A stretch of DNA of 64,000 bases, taken from assembly GCA_016800925.1 (NCBI GenBank), contig JABCPU010000019.1, positions 186,001 through 250,000 of the forward strand. The letters run 5' to 3'. The stretch is from Suillus spraguei (taxonomy: Eukaryota > Basidiomycota > Agaricomycetes > Boletales > Suillaceae). Made by a program: the position numbers and the translations under genes. This document shows positions 10,924 through 23,396 of this stretch, in pieces. Under the pieces are notes generated by a model. The model had not been told where the DNA came from, made no database searches, and saw nothing but the letters and a program-made list of their open reading frames with translations. How positions within the stretch are numbered: the first letter of the stretch is position 1; the number at the start of each line of letters is the position of its first letter.

Positions 10924-11605
10924 CCTGAACAGTGGTGGCACTTGCGAAAAGAAATGGACGAGACCAGCTCGAAAACAGGGAGAAGAACGTTTTGAGGACC
11001 AGCCTCCAGTACAAATATACACTGCACGGTGAGGGAATGCTGGGGAGTTTGTAACGAACAAGCTTATCGGTTTCTAAAAATGATTTCGGTTTATATTTAA
11101 GTTACAACCTGGGCACAGCCCAGTCGAGATAGCAGCTGAGACCATCGGATATATGCCTGCCTGTGCAATTTCCCTTTTAACGTTGAGCTACCTGCCTCCA
11201 ACGTGACAGAAAGCTTAGCCTTGACGACCACAAGCCTCAAAGAACTGCGTTTAGTGGTAGGTACTACTAGTAGCAGTAGTGGTAGTGGCGCGGCCATTAT
11301 CGTTGCCAAAAACGGTTGGCAAGCAGTACTTGGGAGTCTGGGACTCTGAGCGATGATTTCATTTCAGTGCCGCAATCAAGATCGGGTCATGTTTGAGGTA
11401 CGTTGGTCATTTGAAGGAATATCATTGGTAATTGATTGATTGATATGAGCGGCGGTCTTTGGTACCTATGGGTTGCTTAAGTAAGTGAGAATCACGTGAA
11501 AATCACGTGATTTTTTGACCAAACATCGAGCCAAATACATTTTCGGGGTCAAGATTACCAGTTAGCTTGAGGTAGTAAGGCAAGGCCTCTTCCTGCTGTT
11601 CGACC
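10924..11605. promoter_or_regulatory. Divergent intergenic region between membrane-protein gene and TRA1
   Basis: About 680 bp shared by two divergent genes. It contains two tandem TCACGTGA palindromes at 11492-11499 and 11503-11510, start to start 11 bp, about 100 bp before the TRA1 ATG. It also has AGT/GTAGT-rich microrepeats near 11258-11295 and an ATTGATTGATTGATATG run near 11432. No coding signal is convincing. Confidence 0.45.
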
Positions 11606-14600
11606 ATGGACAACACACCGCAGCTGGGTACAGCTGCAGACCTTGAGATGCGGGCTGCTCGCATTGCAGACCCTGGCATAGGTATGTGCCCTGCAATAAA
11701 ATTTAGCTCTCTGTTGTTGAACATACACATACTGGTCATAGATCTCAAAACGAAGCACAATGTTGCATGCGAACTACGGGAAATGATAGACACTGTCCGA
11801 GATGCTGAATCTGCGCGAGTATTTCCTCAAATGATTCCAGTTCTCTTGGAAATTCTGAACACTGGGGAAGCTGCATATCATAAAGACACCATGGAGTACC
11901 AATTCAGGCGTGTTCTGCTTGAAATCATACATCGCATACCCTACGGGGAAACTATACGACCTCTGGCTCTGCCATTGCTTAGTGGCATGCTTCATGCCTT
12001 GCGCCATGATAATGAGGAAAATGGCGTCACTGCATGCAAGATTATCATCGACCTTCTACGGTCATTTCGATCGCTGACAGAAGAGCTGGTCGCCGAATAC
12101 ATGGGAATTCTTCAAGATGTATTTCGTAACATGAGGGGACTTGTCCTTGAAACACTCTGCGAGGACTCCCCTATTCTTGATCCCAATATCGTCCTTCCCA
12201 GCATTCGCAGTTTCAAAGTCCTCGCCGAGATGGGAATGGTAGTTGTCACCTTTTCTCAGAGCCATCGCCCACTTGTCCTTCACGTCATTCAAGCGACACT
12301 CTGCCTCAACTTCGAGGTTCTGGGTCTCGAATCTCCCGCACAGAAAAAAGCTAGAGAAGATTATGAAGCCATGGGATCTTACTGGTCCGGCATGGCACCC
12401 ACCATGAAGAATCCTCAAGCGTATATGGATTTCATCACTGGGCAAATCAAGGTATGTATCGCTGGAACAATTTCTATATTCGAGAGTGTTCATTGCGTAG
12501 ATGGTATCTTATGTTGCATATGTCATGCGAGGCTTTGGAGAACAGTTTGATTCCTTTGGAGAAAGGCTCATTCTGGCTGCTCTTCGACTAATGCAAGACT
12601 TGCCTTCCAACGGCATACAAGCACGAAAGGTGAGTTACCTAAATCAAAAACGTGACCAGACCTAATACATCTTCTAGGATCTAATAGTGGTGCTACGGCA
12701 TTTAATCGGAACGCAGCATCGGAAGGCTCTTTTACCACAGATTGACAAACTCTTCGATGAACGTATTCTTCTTGGAGATGGAGTGGGTAGTAAAGAGACT
12801 TTGCGGTGAGTTCAGTCGATCAGCCAATGAAGAGCTATATTGATCATCACGAATCAGTCCGTCGGTTTACGCCTCGGTTGCAGACCTTGTGCACCACGTC
12901 CGAGGTGAACTATCGGCTAATCAGCTCGCGCGCGTGGCGAAGCTGTATTCCGCGTTAATCCATAATCCGTACCTCAGTCATAACTTGCATACGCTGTTCT
13001 CCAAGATGATGTTCGGTCTGATCGAGAATATTACAACGAAGGACACTGCTCAAGGTGCTGCACGGGTACTGACTGCCATGTTCGAGACTTGTGTCGACAA
13101 GGTCGAGGCGATGACACTGGTCTTGGACAACGCACTTGAGAGGTTAGAGAAAGCCAAGAATGGTGAAGAGGAAGGCGTCGACTTTCTGTTGATAGAGAAG
13201 ACACGACCTGTTGCAGGTGCTGCATATGCAACTGAAAAGCCAGAAGAAGTTATTCATGGTAAGAAGACTTTCGACGTGCACAAATTACCCTTTGATGTCC
13301 TTGATCTTAGAATGTCGCTTTCTCTTCCGAACTCTCCTTCATGGGTTCCGTGTCTGCCTTGTGGGATTGAAAAAATGTGATGCCCCAGTTCCCGAGGGCA
13401 CACTAATCCTCCGTCTTTTCGAAAGTTGCATGAAATGTATGGGCCTGTTTGATACCGAGCCACGTGACGCTACCGAAGCCATGGACTGGTTCAGCGCAGT
13501 TCTGCTGGAGGTCAATCTGCATGTGTTCCAAGAGGTTTGGACCCACAAGATTGAGTTTTTTTTCGAAGCAGCTCGCAAAAGACCTGCACTCTTACAAATT
13601 TGTCAAATTTTATTCAGTCGTGAAAACGTCTCGCCTACTCTGGTAGCGATCGTCCTTCGTTTCCTCATTGACCGTTTGTCACTTCTTGGGGAATACGATG
13701 ATCAAACAGCGGTTATCACCATTCGGCTGTTCAAAATGGCATTTGGCGCAGTCACGTCTTTTCCTGTGCCCAATGAACCCATTTTGGCTGCACATTTAGC
13801 TAAACTCATCATGGATTGTTTCCCTCTCGCCGCCAAAGCCTCGAAGTCAACCAACTACTATCATCTTTTGAGAGGCTTGTTTCGCGCAATTGGCGGAGGA
13901 GGGGGCCGCTACGAGCTTCTTTACAAGGAGGTTCTACCACTCCTTCCCGATATGTTGGAAAGCTTAAACCGCCAGTTGCATGCCTCCGAAGGGTATGCGA
14001 GGGACATGATCGTCGAGCTTTGCCTTACGGTGCCACTGCGTCTCACCCATCTCCTACCTCATCTCACATATCTTATGCGCCCCCTCGCACTTGCGTTACG
14101 TGGGACTCCTGAACTCGTGTCTCAAGGTCTTCGTACCCTTGAGCTTTGTATCGACAACCTGACACCGGATTTCCTTGATCCGACTCTCAATACTGTCTTC
14201 GAGAACTCATGGAAGCGCTTCATAGTCACCTCAAGCCACTACCTGCCAGTCATCATCATGCCCACACGACCATACGTATTCTTGGCAAGCTCGGTGGACG
14301 CAATCGCCGTTTGTTGTATAAAGAACCTGCCCTCGAATACAACCCATTCTCAAAGGCCGCAACCGTTCCTCTTTCTTTCGGCGGTTCGATGGAAAACGTG
14401 AAACTGGCTCCGATGATCAACTTGGCAATTCGAACCTTGCGTAAGGCTGCACCGGCCTATCGTGCCCAGACATACTCGTTATTGGAGACATGCACTGTCA
14501 CTCTTCTGCATGATGTAAGTAAGCTTGGATAGCATCGTATTCGACTGATTTTCAATGATGTACCATAGAATAGCCATGGACCGGACGAATCAGCGGTGTT

Positions 14601-17600
14601 TGTAAAATCGCTGGAAGCGATATTTGACGCGATACACATGCCCGAAGTGAAAGACGACGCGGACAAGTTCATTCGTGAGCTATCTCGAGCTGTATTTTCA
14701 ATGGAGCTTCGCAAGAACGCTACCAAGGAAGCTGGCTCCAAGCGATATCCCAGTCCCCTGCTTTCGTCATACTTGGAGGCCTTGCCTTCCGCTCTTTCAC
14801 GTGACAATACCGAAGAACTGCACAAGGGTGAAGAACTTGTCACATCAATCTTGAATGACCTGGTGGTCATGTACTCGCAGAATGGTGCTACTGCACAGGA
14901 CCTCATTCCCACACTGGTCCAAATCTCTGCACGCTTCTGTGCCGTCTGCCTTGACGATTCATGGGTACGGAAGAGCGCAGGTTGCATCGGAATCAGGATT
15001 TTGACGTTCCTACCCAATATTGGTATCAAATGGCTGAGTGAAGTTGAACTTGTGCGAACCTTGCTCCACGTCCTGAAGGATCTCCCATTTGATCTTCCCC
15101 GCGATGTCACTGACGTAATTGAGGTCCTCAAACGTGTATTGCGCGTTACCTACGCAAATTTGGATGCCACGGCGGACGTGCCCATCATCGCTCGTGCCAA
15201 GCTAGTCCACATCATCGGTATCTTCTTTTCTGAGCTCTCAAACTCCAATCCAGTAGTTCGCCAAGCAGCCCAAATCTGCGTTGATGTCTTCGTCGAGCTC
15301 ACTGGCAAGTCGGCTCACGAGCTCCTCTTACCGCATCGGGATCGTATGTTGACAGCAATATACACCAAACCTTTGAGGGCATTATCGTTTCCAATTCAAG
15401 TGGGCATGATTGATGCAGTGCGCTATTGCGTTAGTCTCGATCCACCTCTTCCCGAGCTGAATGACGAATTGCTCCGATTGTTACATGAAACCCTCGGACT
15501 CGCCGATGCTGACGACGTCCAGCTCGCTCGTGGAAATCTTCGTCAAGGATCTCTTGAAATTATTAAGCTCAGAGTAGCTTGCATCAAGCTCCTTACTGCA
15601 TCCATGCCTATGACGGATTTCTTTTCAAAGCAGCATCAAACCAGGCAGAGGTCAGTCATGCCCCAATTTCCCTAGCGTCATTAACGTCATATGATGCAGG
15701 GTCACCGGGGTCTATTTTAAGTCTTTATATTCCCCTTCACAGGAGGTAAAGGAAGTTGCGCACGAAGGACTTCGTATGGTTCTAACACATCAAAGCCGAC
15801 TTCCCAAAGAGCTCTTGCAGACAGGCCTGCGCCCTATCTTGATGAACCTTGCAGATCCTAAGCGTCTCTCGGTCTCTGGCTTGGAGGGGCTTGCGAGATT
15901 GCTAGAGCTCTTGATCAACTACTTCAAAGTTGAGATTGGGCATAAGCTCTTGGATCATTTCCGCATCGTTGCAGACCCCCAAATGTTACAAGCATCTTCG
16001 AAACTTCCCTTAGCTGAGAATGAGGGTGTCACGAAGCTTGTCCGGTTGGCCAACATCTTCCATCTTCTCCCTTCCGCAGCGAATATCTTTTTGGAACATC
16101 TTGTCAATGCCATAGTCCAGACGGAAGCGCAGATGCACTTTTCCGGCCGTAGTCCTTTCTCCGAGCCCCTTGGTAAATATCTAGATCGTTACCCAGGAGA
16201 AGCGATGGACTTCTTTATGCGCCATCTCCAGCTCCCTCGCTATGTCAGAACCCTAAGAAGCATCCTTCAAGCAAGGCTTGCTCCCAATCTCGAACGTGAG
16301 ATTGCATCTCGCACACAGGCGTTAGTCGAGCACTGTTTGAGAAGTGGCGATCGGAGTCTCCTACTCTCTGGCCTCCTACTCTTTGATGACCTGGCAGACC
16401 TTCAGCCAACCTGGCTTGCGGACAACGAGTATATCATCGATGTCCTCCTCGGGATATGGCGCTCAGAGCCTCTGCAGCCTGAACAAGATGAAGTAATGGT
16501 CCCTGACGCGATTCACCGGCAATCTTCAATCTTGTCGATCTTCATGAAAGCGCTGGAACGAACCCCTCGCGTCGACTTGCTTTTCGATATTGTTGCGATC
16601 TACACTCGTGACATCGCAATGGATTTGACACGACTTACACAATTCCTCTATCGACACGTTGCGCTGAATGAAGACCTCTTCTATCGTCGCAATGTCTTAT
16701 CACGCTTCGTGGTTTGGTTCGAAGACACGTCATATCCATGGGCTCAGAAGACCTTTTTCCTGCGTTTTGTTCTGACGCCGACTATCTTGATCCAAGCAAA
16801 TAGCACCAACAAAGAGGGCTTGCTTGACATCGACTTCGTAACATCTCTTCATCGAGTGATCTGGCAGCCCATGACTGACACAACCTCTTTCCCGGGTGCC
16901 GATGATATGTTCATGATTGAGTTATTACACTTGACCACGGTGCTGGTGCATCGCTTCCCAGAGCTCGTTGAAGATGTGAAAAAGGATATCATCCGTTGTG
17001 CATGGCACTATATCACTAGTGAAGATGCAGTAGTGAAGCAGACGGCATATCTGCTGGCTGCGCGTTTCTTCGAAGCCTTTGATACCCCACAAAAATTTAT
17101 CCTTCGGGCTTGGACGGGCCTTCTTCGTCCTCCTCATACAGACGGTAAACTCCTTATCAAGCAGGCGCTGGATATTCTTGCACCAGCTCTTCCTCGTTCA
17201 GGTGGCAATGATGCAGGATATCCTCAGTGGGCTAGGACAACACGACGTTTACTCGCAGAAGAGGGCAATGGATTTCAACAAATCATCATGATCTATCAAC
17301 TTCTCGTCCGGCAACCGCACTTATTCTATCCCGTTCGTGCATTGTTCATTCCGCACATGGTCAACTCGCTATCCAAACTCGGCCTCTCTGGCACGGCGTC
17401 TGGTGAATCTCGTATACTCTCCATAGATATTTCCCAGGTTATCTTTGATTGGGAACAGAAGTCACAGGATTCTGGCACTCACGTTGAGTTGTCACGAGCT
17501 TCCACCACATGGGTCACCCCCCTTCCCTTCAGAGAAAGTATTGTCAGTTTTCTCGTTCGCCTTGCAACCTCTCCTCTAGAGTCAACATCCAGGACTATTT

Positions 17601-20600
17601 TGTTACCTCGTGCACTGTCGCTGTTGCAGAAGATGGTTGCGCCTTCAGGTTGGAGTGACGTGACCGTCAAGTTGAACTTTTTTTCGCGTGCTCTGGAACA
17701 GGTGCATACATTGCGCACTTCATACCCGTGTAATTCTAACGCCACTGCAGACAGAACTAGATTCAGAACCCCACGTTAACCAAGCTCTCAGTGCTTCAAA
17801 AGTGCTGCAAGTTGTTGCTGCAGATAAGGATGATGCCTGGTATCTGGCCAACGCTACAATCCTCCAATCCCTGGTTCGCAAAGGCCTGACAACAGATGAT
17901 CCCGGTTTGCATGACGCCCTTCATCCCATCTTTGAGCATCTCCTGCAACTGTTCCCTTTACCTGATCGAGACGAGAAACAGGGTGATATGTCAGACTTCC
18001 ATACCTGGGTCTACACAGCAGTCGAGGATGGTCTGACGAATACAACTGCTCTCCGTGGGGTACTCCTCATGCTCAAATCTGTTGTACAAGTCACAGCGGA
18101 GCGCGTTCAGCCGTTCAGTGCATCTCTTCTACGCCTCTTCAGCAAACTCGCCAAAGATCACGTCAGTTCAACCCCGACTACCAATGGATTTGAAAATGGT
18201 GTCCGGCTCATCATCTCTATCATTGAGATTTGCAAAGCTACCATCCTACACCTCGGCGACCATCGGAAATCATTTTTTGCTGCCTTCACTGCGCTCACAG
18301 AGAAATCCAAGAGTCCTACCCTGTGTCATTTCTCACTTGATGTCATGCGCGACTGGGCCCTTCACACGAACGAAGCATATCCAACAATGAAGGACAAAGT
18401 CAGCGTGCTGCAGAAAATGGCGGGCTTCGAGACCCGCAGCGATGCGCTCTTCCACAGCTACCTGGAACTCATCTACGACATCTACACAGAACCTTCATTG
18501 CGCAGAAGTGATTTAACATCCCGACTGGAACAATGTTTCCTCCTTGGTTGTCGTGCTCGAGATCCTGTGCTTAGAGAACGATTTATGGACCTTCTGGACA
18601 GTAGCATCCCTCGTTCCCTTCAAGGTCGTCTAGCATATATCTTAGGAGTCCAGAGTTGGGAGCCTCTCGCGGACCATAACTGGATCTATCTTGCACTCCA
18701 TCTCCTTCTTGGGGCTGTCGACGGCGAAGTGCCGTTGATTTCGGAGCGAAGAATCAGTATGGTACCCTTAAATGGCAATTTCGTCGCTCGACAGAATGCA
18801 GCGTCTGTCATTCGTGCCATGCAGAGATTAGCATTCCTTGACCCTCAAGTTGCGCACGACACTTGGGTATCAGTCTTTCCCGCGGCTTGGGCGTGTCTTT
18901 CTCGTCGAGAACAGGCGGACATGACACTTCACATGATCAACCTGCTGAGCAAGGACTTCCATGCCAAACAGCTGGAGCTGCGCCCCAATGTCATCCAGAC
19001 TCTATTGGGTGGTATTCACGCTTGCTCGCCTCCTATGACTCTGCCACCCTACTTAGTGAAATACCTCGCAAAATCATACGGTGCATGGCACGTTGGGATG
19101 GAGATTTTAGAGACGTCTCTGGACTCCGTCAAGGACGATGATCTCACTGTGAAAGAGACGGTTTACGATTCGCTTGCAGACGTTTATGCTGAATTAACGG
19201 AGGAGGACGTATTCTATGGTCTTTGGCGCCGGCGATGCCTCCACCTCGAGACGAACATGGCGCTTTCGTTTGAACAGAATGGCATGTGGGAGTTTGCCTC
19301 CAACTGTTATGAAGGGGCAATGACAAAGGCGAAGAATAGCCAAATCGCGTTCTCAGAAGTGGAGTATTGCCTTTGGGAAGACCATTGGATGCTTGCAGCA
19401 GAAAAACTCCAGCAGTGGGACACATTGCATGATTTGGCGAAGAGCGAAGGAAATCAGGAACTCCTACTTGAAAGTGCATGGCGCACGAAAGATTGGGCCG
19501 ATCAGAAAGAATCCCTGGAGGAGCAGATTAATCAACTACCCGACGTTGCGACTCCGCGAAAGCGAGTTTTCGAGGCATTCATTGCTCTTCTGAAAGTACC
19601 TGGTGCGCTGGAAAAGAACACCGAATTTACGAAGATCCTTGAAGATGCAATGCAGCTGTCGCTGCGTAAATGGGTTGCTCTTCCGTTCCACATGTCGGCT
19701 GCTCACGTTCCGTTGTTACAACACTTCCAGCAGTTTGTTGAGCTTCAAGAAGCCGTCCAGATCTTCGGTTCTCTCTCTACAACCACCGCTCAGAATCTGG
19801 AGAAGAAGTCCTCGGATCTCAAGATGGTTCTACAAGCTTGGCGAGAGCGCCTTCCCAACCTGCAAGACGACATCAGCACATGGAGTGACTTGGTTGCTTG
19901 GAGACAGAATGTTTTCAACGCAATTAACAAGGCGTACATCCCCCTTATTTCCAATACCAACCAAAGCAATAATTCCGCGACAAGCAACTTCAATACCTCG
20001 GGCTATCGCGGGTATCATGAAACGGCTTGGATCATCAATCGCTTTGCCCATGTTGCGAGGAAGCACGATCTTCTCGATGTCTGCTTCAGTTCTTTAAACA
20101 AAATTTACACGCTGCCGAATATCGAGATATCGGAAGCTTTTCTCAAACTACGGGAACAAGCGCGCTGCCACTACCAGAAACCAAATGATCTCCAAGCAGG
20201 ACTGGAAGTCATCAATAATACAAACTTGATGTACTTCTCTAACCCCCAGAAGGCCGAGTTTTTCACTCTGAAGGGCATGTTTCACGCGAGAAGTGGGAGG
20301 AACGACGACGCCAATCACTCCTTCGGCCAAGCAGTCCAGATGGACATGTCGCAAGCCAAGGCATGGGCGGAATGGGGACGGTACAGCGATCGCATGTTCA
20401 AGGAATTCCCCGGCGAAATGTCGCACGCTGCCAATGCTGTCAGTTGCTACCTCCAGGCAGCTGGACAGTATAAGAATGGAAAGAGTCGGCCCCTACTGAC
20501 TCGGGTGCTCTGGTTGTTGAGTGTAGATGACGCACAACTTACGATCTCCCGAGCGTTCGATACTTACAAGGGCGAGGCAGCGTTTTGGTACTGGATATCC

Positions 20601-23195
20601 CTCATCCCACAACTTTGTCTTTCTATCAGTCAACGCGAAGTCAAGCAAGCACGATACATCCTGCTGAACCTTACCAAGTTATTCCCCCAGGTATCCAGTC
20701 ACTTGAATCTAACTTCTTGTCATGAGCTCATCCTGGTTACAGGCATTGTTTTTCCCATTGCGGACAACGAAGGAGGACATGCAATTCATCAAGAAGCAAG
20801 CTTTGGTTACAGCAGCAGCTCGTGCTCAAAGTGCAATGACTGCCAACGCAAACAGACGTTCTGACAGCGACCAAGTGATGCAAGACGCTACGGTCGAAGT
20901 CCAAGCAGATATCATCAAGAAGGAGAATTCGTCAGGTGACACTATTGAATCTCAGCTTTCCCAGACCCAGACCCAAACCCAGTCCAACGCAGAGATAACT
21001 CCTGCTACTGCACAGAACGCGGGCGTCACTGCTTCTGCTCAAAATGCTCCGGGTGCGTCTGACACTCAGCCAACTTATGTCGTCCGTCAATCTTGGGAAC
21101 ATGTGGATGAGGTCGTTCAGATCCTTAAAACGGCGTTCCCGCTGCTTATTCTGAGCATGGAGACTATGGTGGATCAGATACTGCAGAGGTTCAAGGCTAC
21201 CCCTGAAGAAGAGATTTATCGGTTGATCTGCATGCTCTTGCTGGACGCTGTGCAGGTAAGTAATTCATGTGCTACCTGCAAACAGACGTAAAATATACAC
21301 TTCCAGAACTACGTGATGCGGACGAATACGACGGAGGATGACGGGCAGCTTCAGCAACATACTGTACAAAACATTTCGAAGATGGCTGCGAACTTGACTG
21401 GATCGGCTAGGGTATGCACTTACTACTTGAACAGGAATACGACTGACCTTATTGTAGCGAGAATATGAAGAAGACTTTGTCAAGAGTAAACTCACGCATT
21501 ATGAGTACATCCGAAAGCTTCAGCAATGGAGGGACCGGCAAGAGAAGTATCTCGACTCTCGACCACGCATCCAGTCTCTCGACCTCCTTAGCCACTATCT
21601 CACTGAGTTCCAATATGGCAAATTCGATGACATTGAGGTTCCGGGTCAGTACACTGAGGTGAGTTGCATACTTGATATTGTCGACTTGACCTTAGACTTT
21701 ACTATAGGATAAGGACAGCAATCAGAACTTCATTCGGATCCAGCAATTCGGATCCAAGTTCGAGAACTGTCGGTCATATGGTTATTGCTGGCGTAGATTC
21801 ACGGTGCATGGCAACGACAACTCGCGAACATCATTCTCCGTTCAGCTTCCTTCTGGCCGACACTGGCGTAGGGAGGAGCGGCTGACGCAAGTGTTTCGGA
21901 CTTTCAATTGGTGAGATCCTTTCTAGTTCACATGCTCTACTCACTGACCTTGCCTACTATAGTGCCCTGGTCCGCAGAAAGGAATCTCGCAAGCGAAATT
22001 TGCTGTTCCATATTCCAGCTGCTATCTCCTGTAGCCCTAGTCTCCGCCTCCTGCAGACAGATTCGTCGTACATCACACTCGGGGACATATACGACCACCA
22101 CTGCGAGGAAGCTGGTCTATCTCGTGAAGACCCCATACTCGTCTCTGGTGAGAAAGTCAAGAGCGTGCTGCTAGAATTCAAGCAAAAAAGTGGCAGGGCA
22201 GTAAGTACATTCACAACACATCTTGGATTCATTCTTATAACGTTCGGGACAGCCGAGCAAAGCAGAATATTTCACCCTGCGAAAAGACATTATGGATGAA
22301 ATCGGCACCAAACTTGTTCCGGATGATGTTCTGTCCAAAGTATGTCATTCTGTCTCTTTATGTAGTCAGTACCTCATGCACATGTTCTCGCGCCCAGTAT
22401 ATGATAAGTGCAATGGCCACGCCTGCAGACCTTTGGCGCATGCGCAAGCAGTTTGCGCTCCAAGTTGCCGCAACGAGTTTCATGACCTTCGTCTTCTGCC
22501 TCACTAGCCGTGCGCCCTCGCGTTTCCATCTTTCTCGGTCGACAGGGCTCATGACGATGAGTGAAATGTTGCCTGGTATGCCTATTTACCCCCAGTTATT
22601 AAATCAGTTATTGAATCAGTTATTGATTGGGAATACAGGTCTGGCAGGTCAGGCTCCTGTATTCGCGTCTAATGATGCAGTACCCTTCCGCTTCACCCCG
22701 AATATGCAGAGGTTTTTGGGCCCTGTATTCACCGAGGGGTTATTGACGACAGGCATCATGGTTATTGGGAGGTGTCTTACCGAGCCCGATGTGCGTTCCC
22801 TACCCGCTTTCGTCTTCATCCACTGACATGGACAACAGTTTGGTCTTGAACAACAGCTTTGCCTCTTCGCTCGGGACGAGGTAATGACATGGATGCACGG
22901 AAAAGGACATCCTTGGACGTTCGATTTGTCGTTCAGAACAAGCTGTGCGGCGAACATTGAGGGCGTGGTGAAGCGTGCTGAGATAATGGCATGTAAAATC
23001 GAGCGAGAGACGGTGAGTATACGTTATGAATCACGTGCGAGTTCCTGTTCTGATTGGTTTGTCGGTGTACAGGCCCAATCGACCACAAATATGGGCGGCA
23101 TACCAGTCATACAGACTGTTACCAATTTGATCTCGACGGCTACGAATCCTGTGCAATTGATGAGGATGAGCGAAGTATATCACCCGTGGTTTTAG
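11606..23195 (+). CDS. TRA1: TRA1/TRRAP, PIKK-family pseudokinase of SAGA and NuA4
   Basis: A giant gene of roughly 3,400 codons with about two dozen short introns, ATG at 11606 ([20 protein letters not shown]) and TAG-free run to the stop at 23193-23195. Conserved blocks in order: the N-terminal HEAT region ([20 protein letters not shown]), mid HEAT ([15 protein letters not shown] type), the FAT domain ([20 protein letters not shown]), a PI3K-like fold ([15 protein letters not shown]) and the FATC tail ([20 protein letters not shown]). The kinase-like domain lacks the DFG and catalytic loop residues of active PIKKs ([15 protein letters not shown] instead), as in all TRA1/TRRAP. It is the activator-binding scaffold of the SAGA and NuA4 acetyltransferases in the nucleus. 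Oddity: near 14196-14205 the frame shifts by one base inside a conserved stretch (TLNTV | [12 protein letters not shown]), with no room for an intron. An intron near 22580-22640 carries an imperfect CAGTTATTGAAT triplicate. Confidence 0.95.
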
Positions 23196-23396
23196 GTTAT
23201 CGAATGTTATCGAATGTTGTCTTAATGATCGTTTCTCTGTCGTTGTTTGACTGCTGTGCTGGACGTTGATTTTCTACATACTTACATGCACGTTGTACAC
23301 TAGACATAACATACTCAGCGCTTGTAGCAATGGCCAGTTTATCTGATATCCGAGTAAAGCGTACAGATATTCATGTGAACTACCCCTATCACTGGT

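Noticed and set aside
14457..15131. 224-codon minus-strand frame
   Set aside because: Lies opposite well-conserved TRA1 sequence; composition is a shadow.
22570..22640. Triplicated CAGTTATTGAAT-like repeat
   Set aside because: Short and imperfect, inside a TRA1 intron; probably slippage without function.
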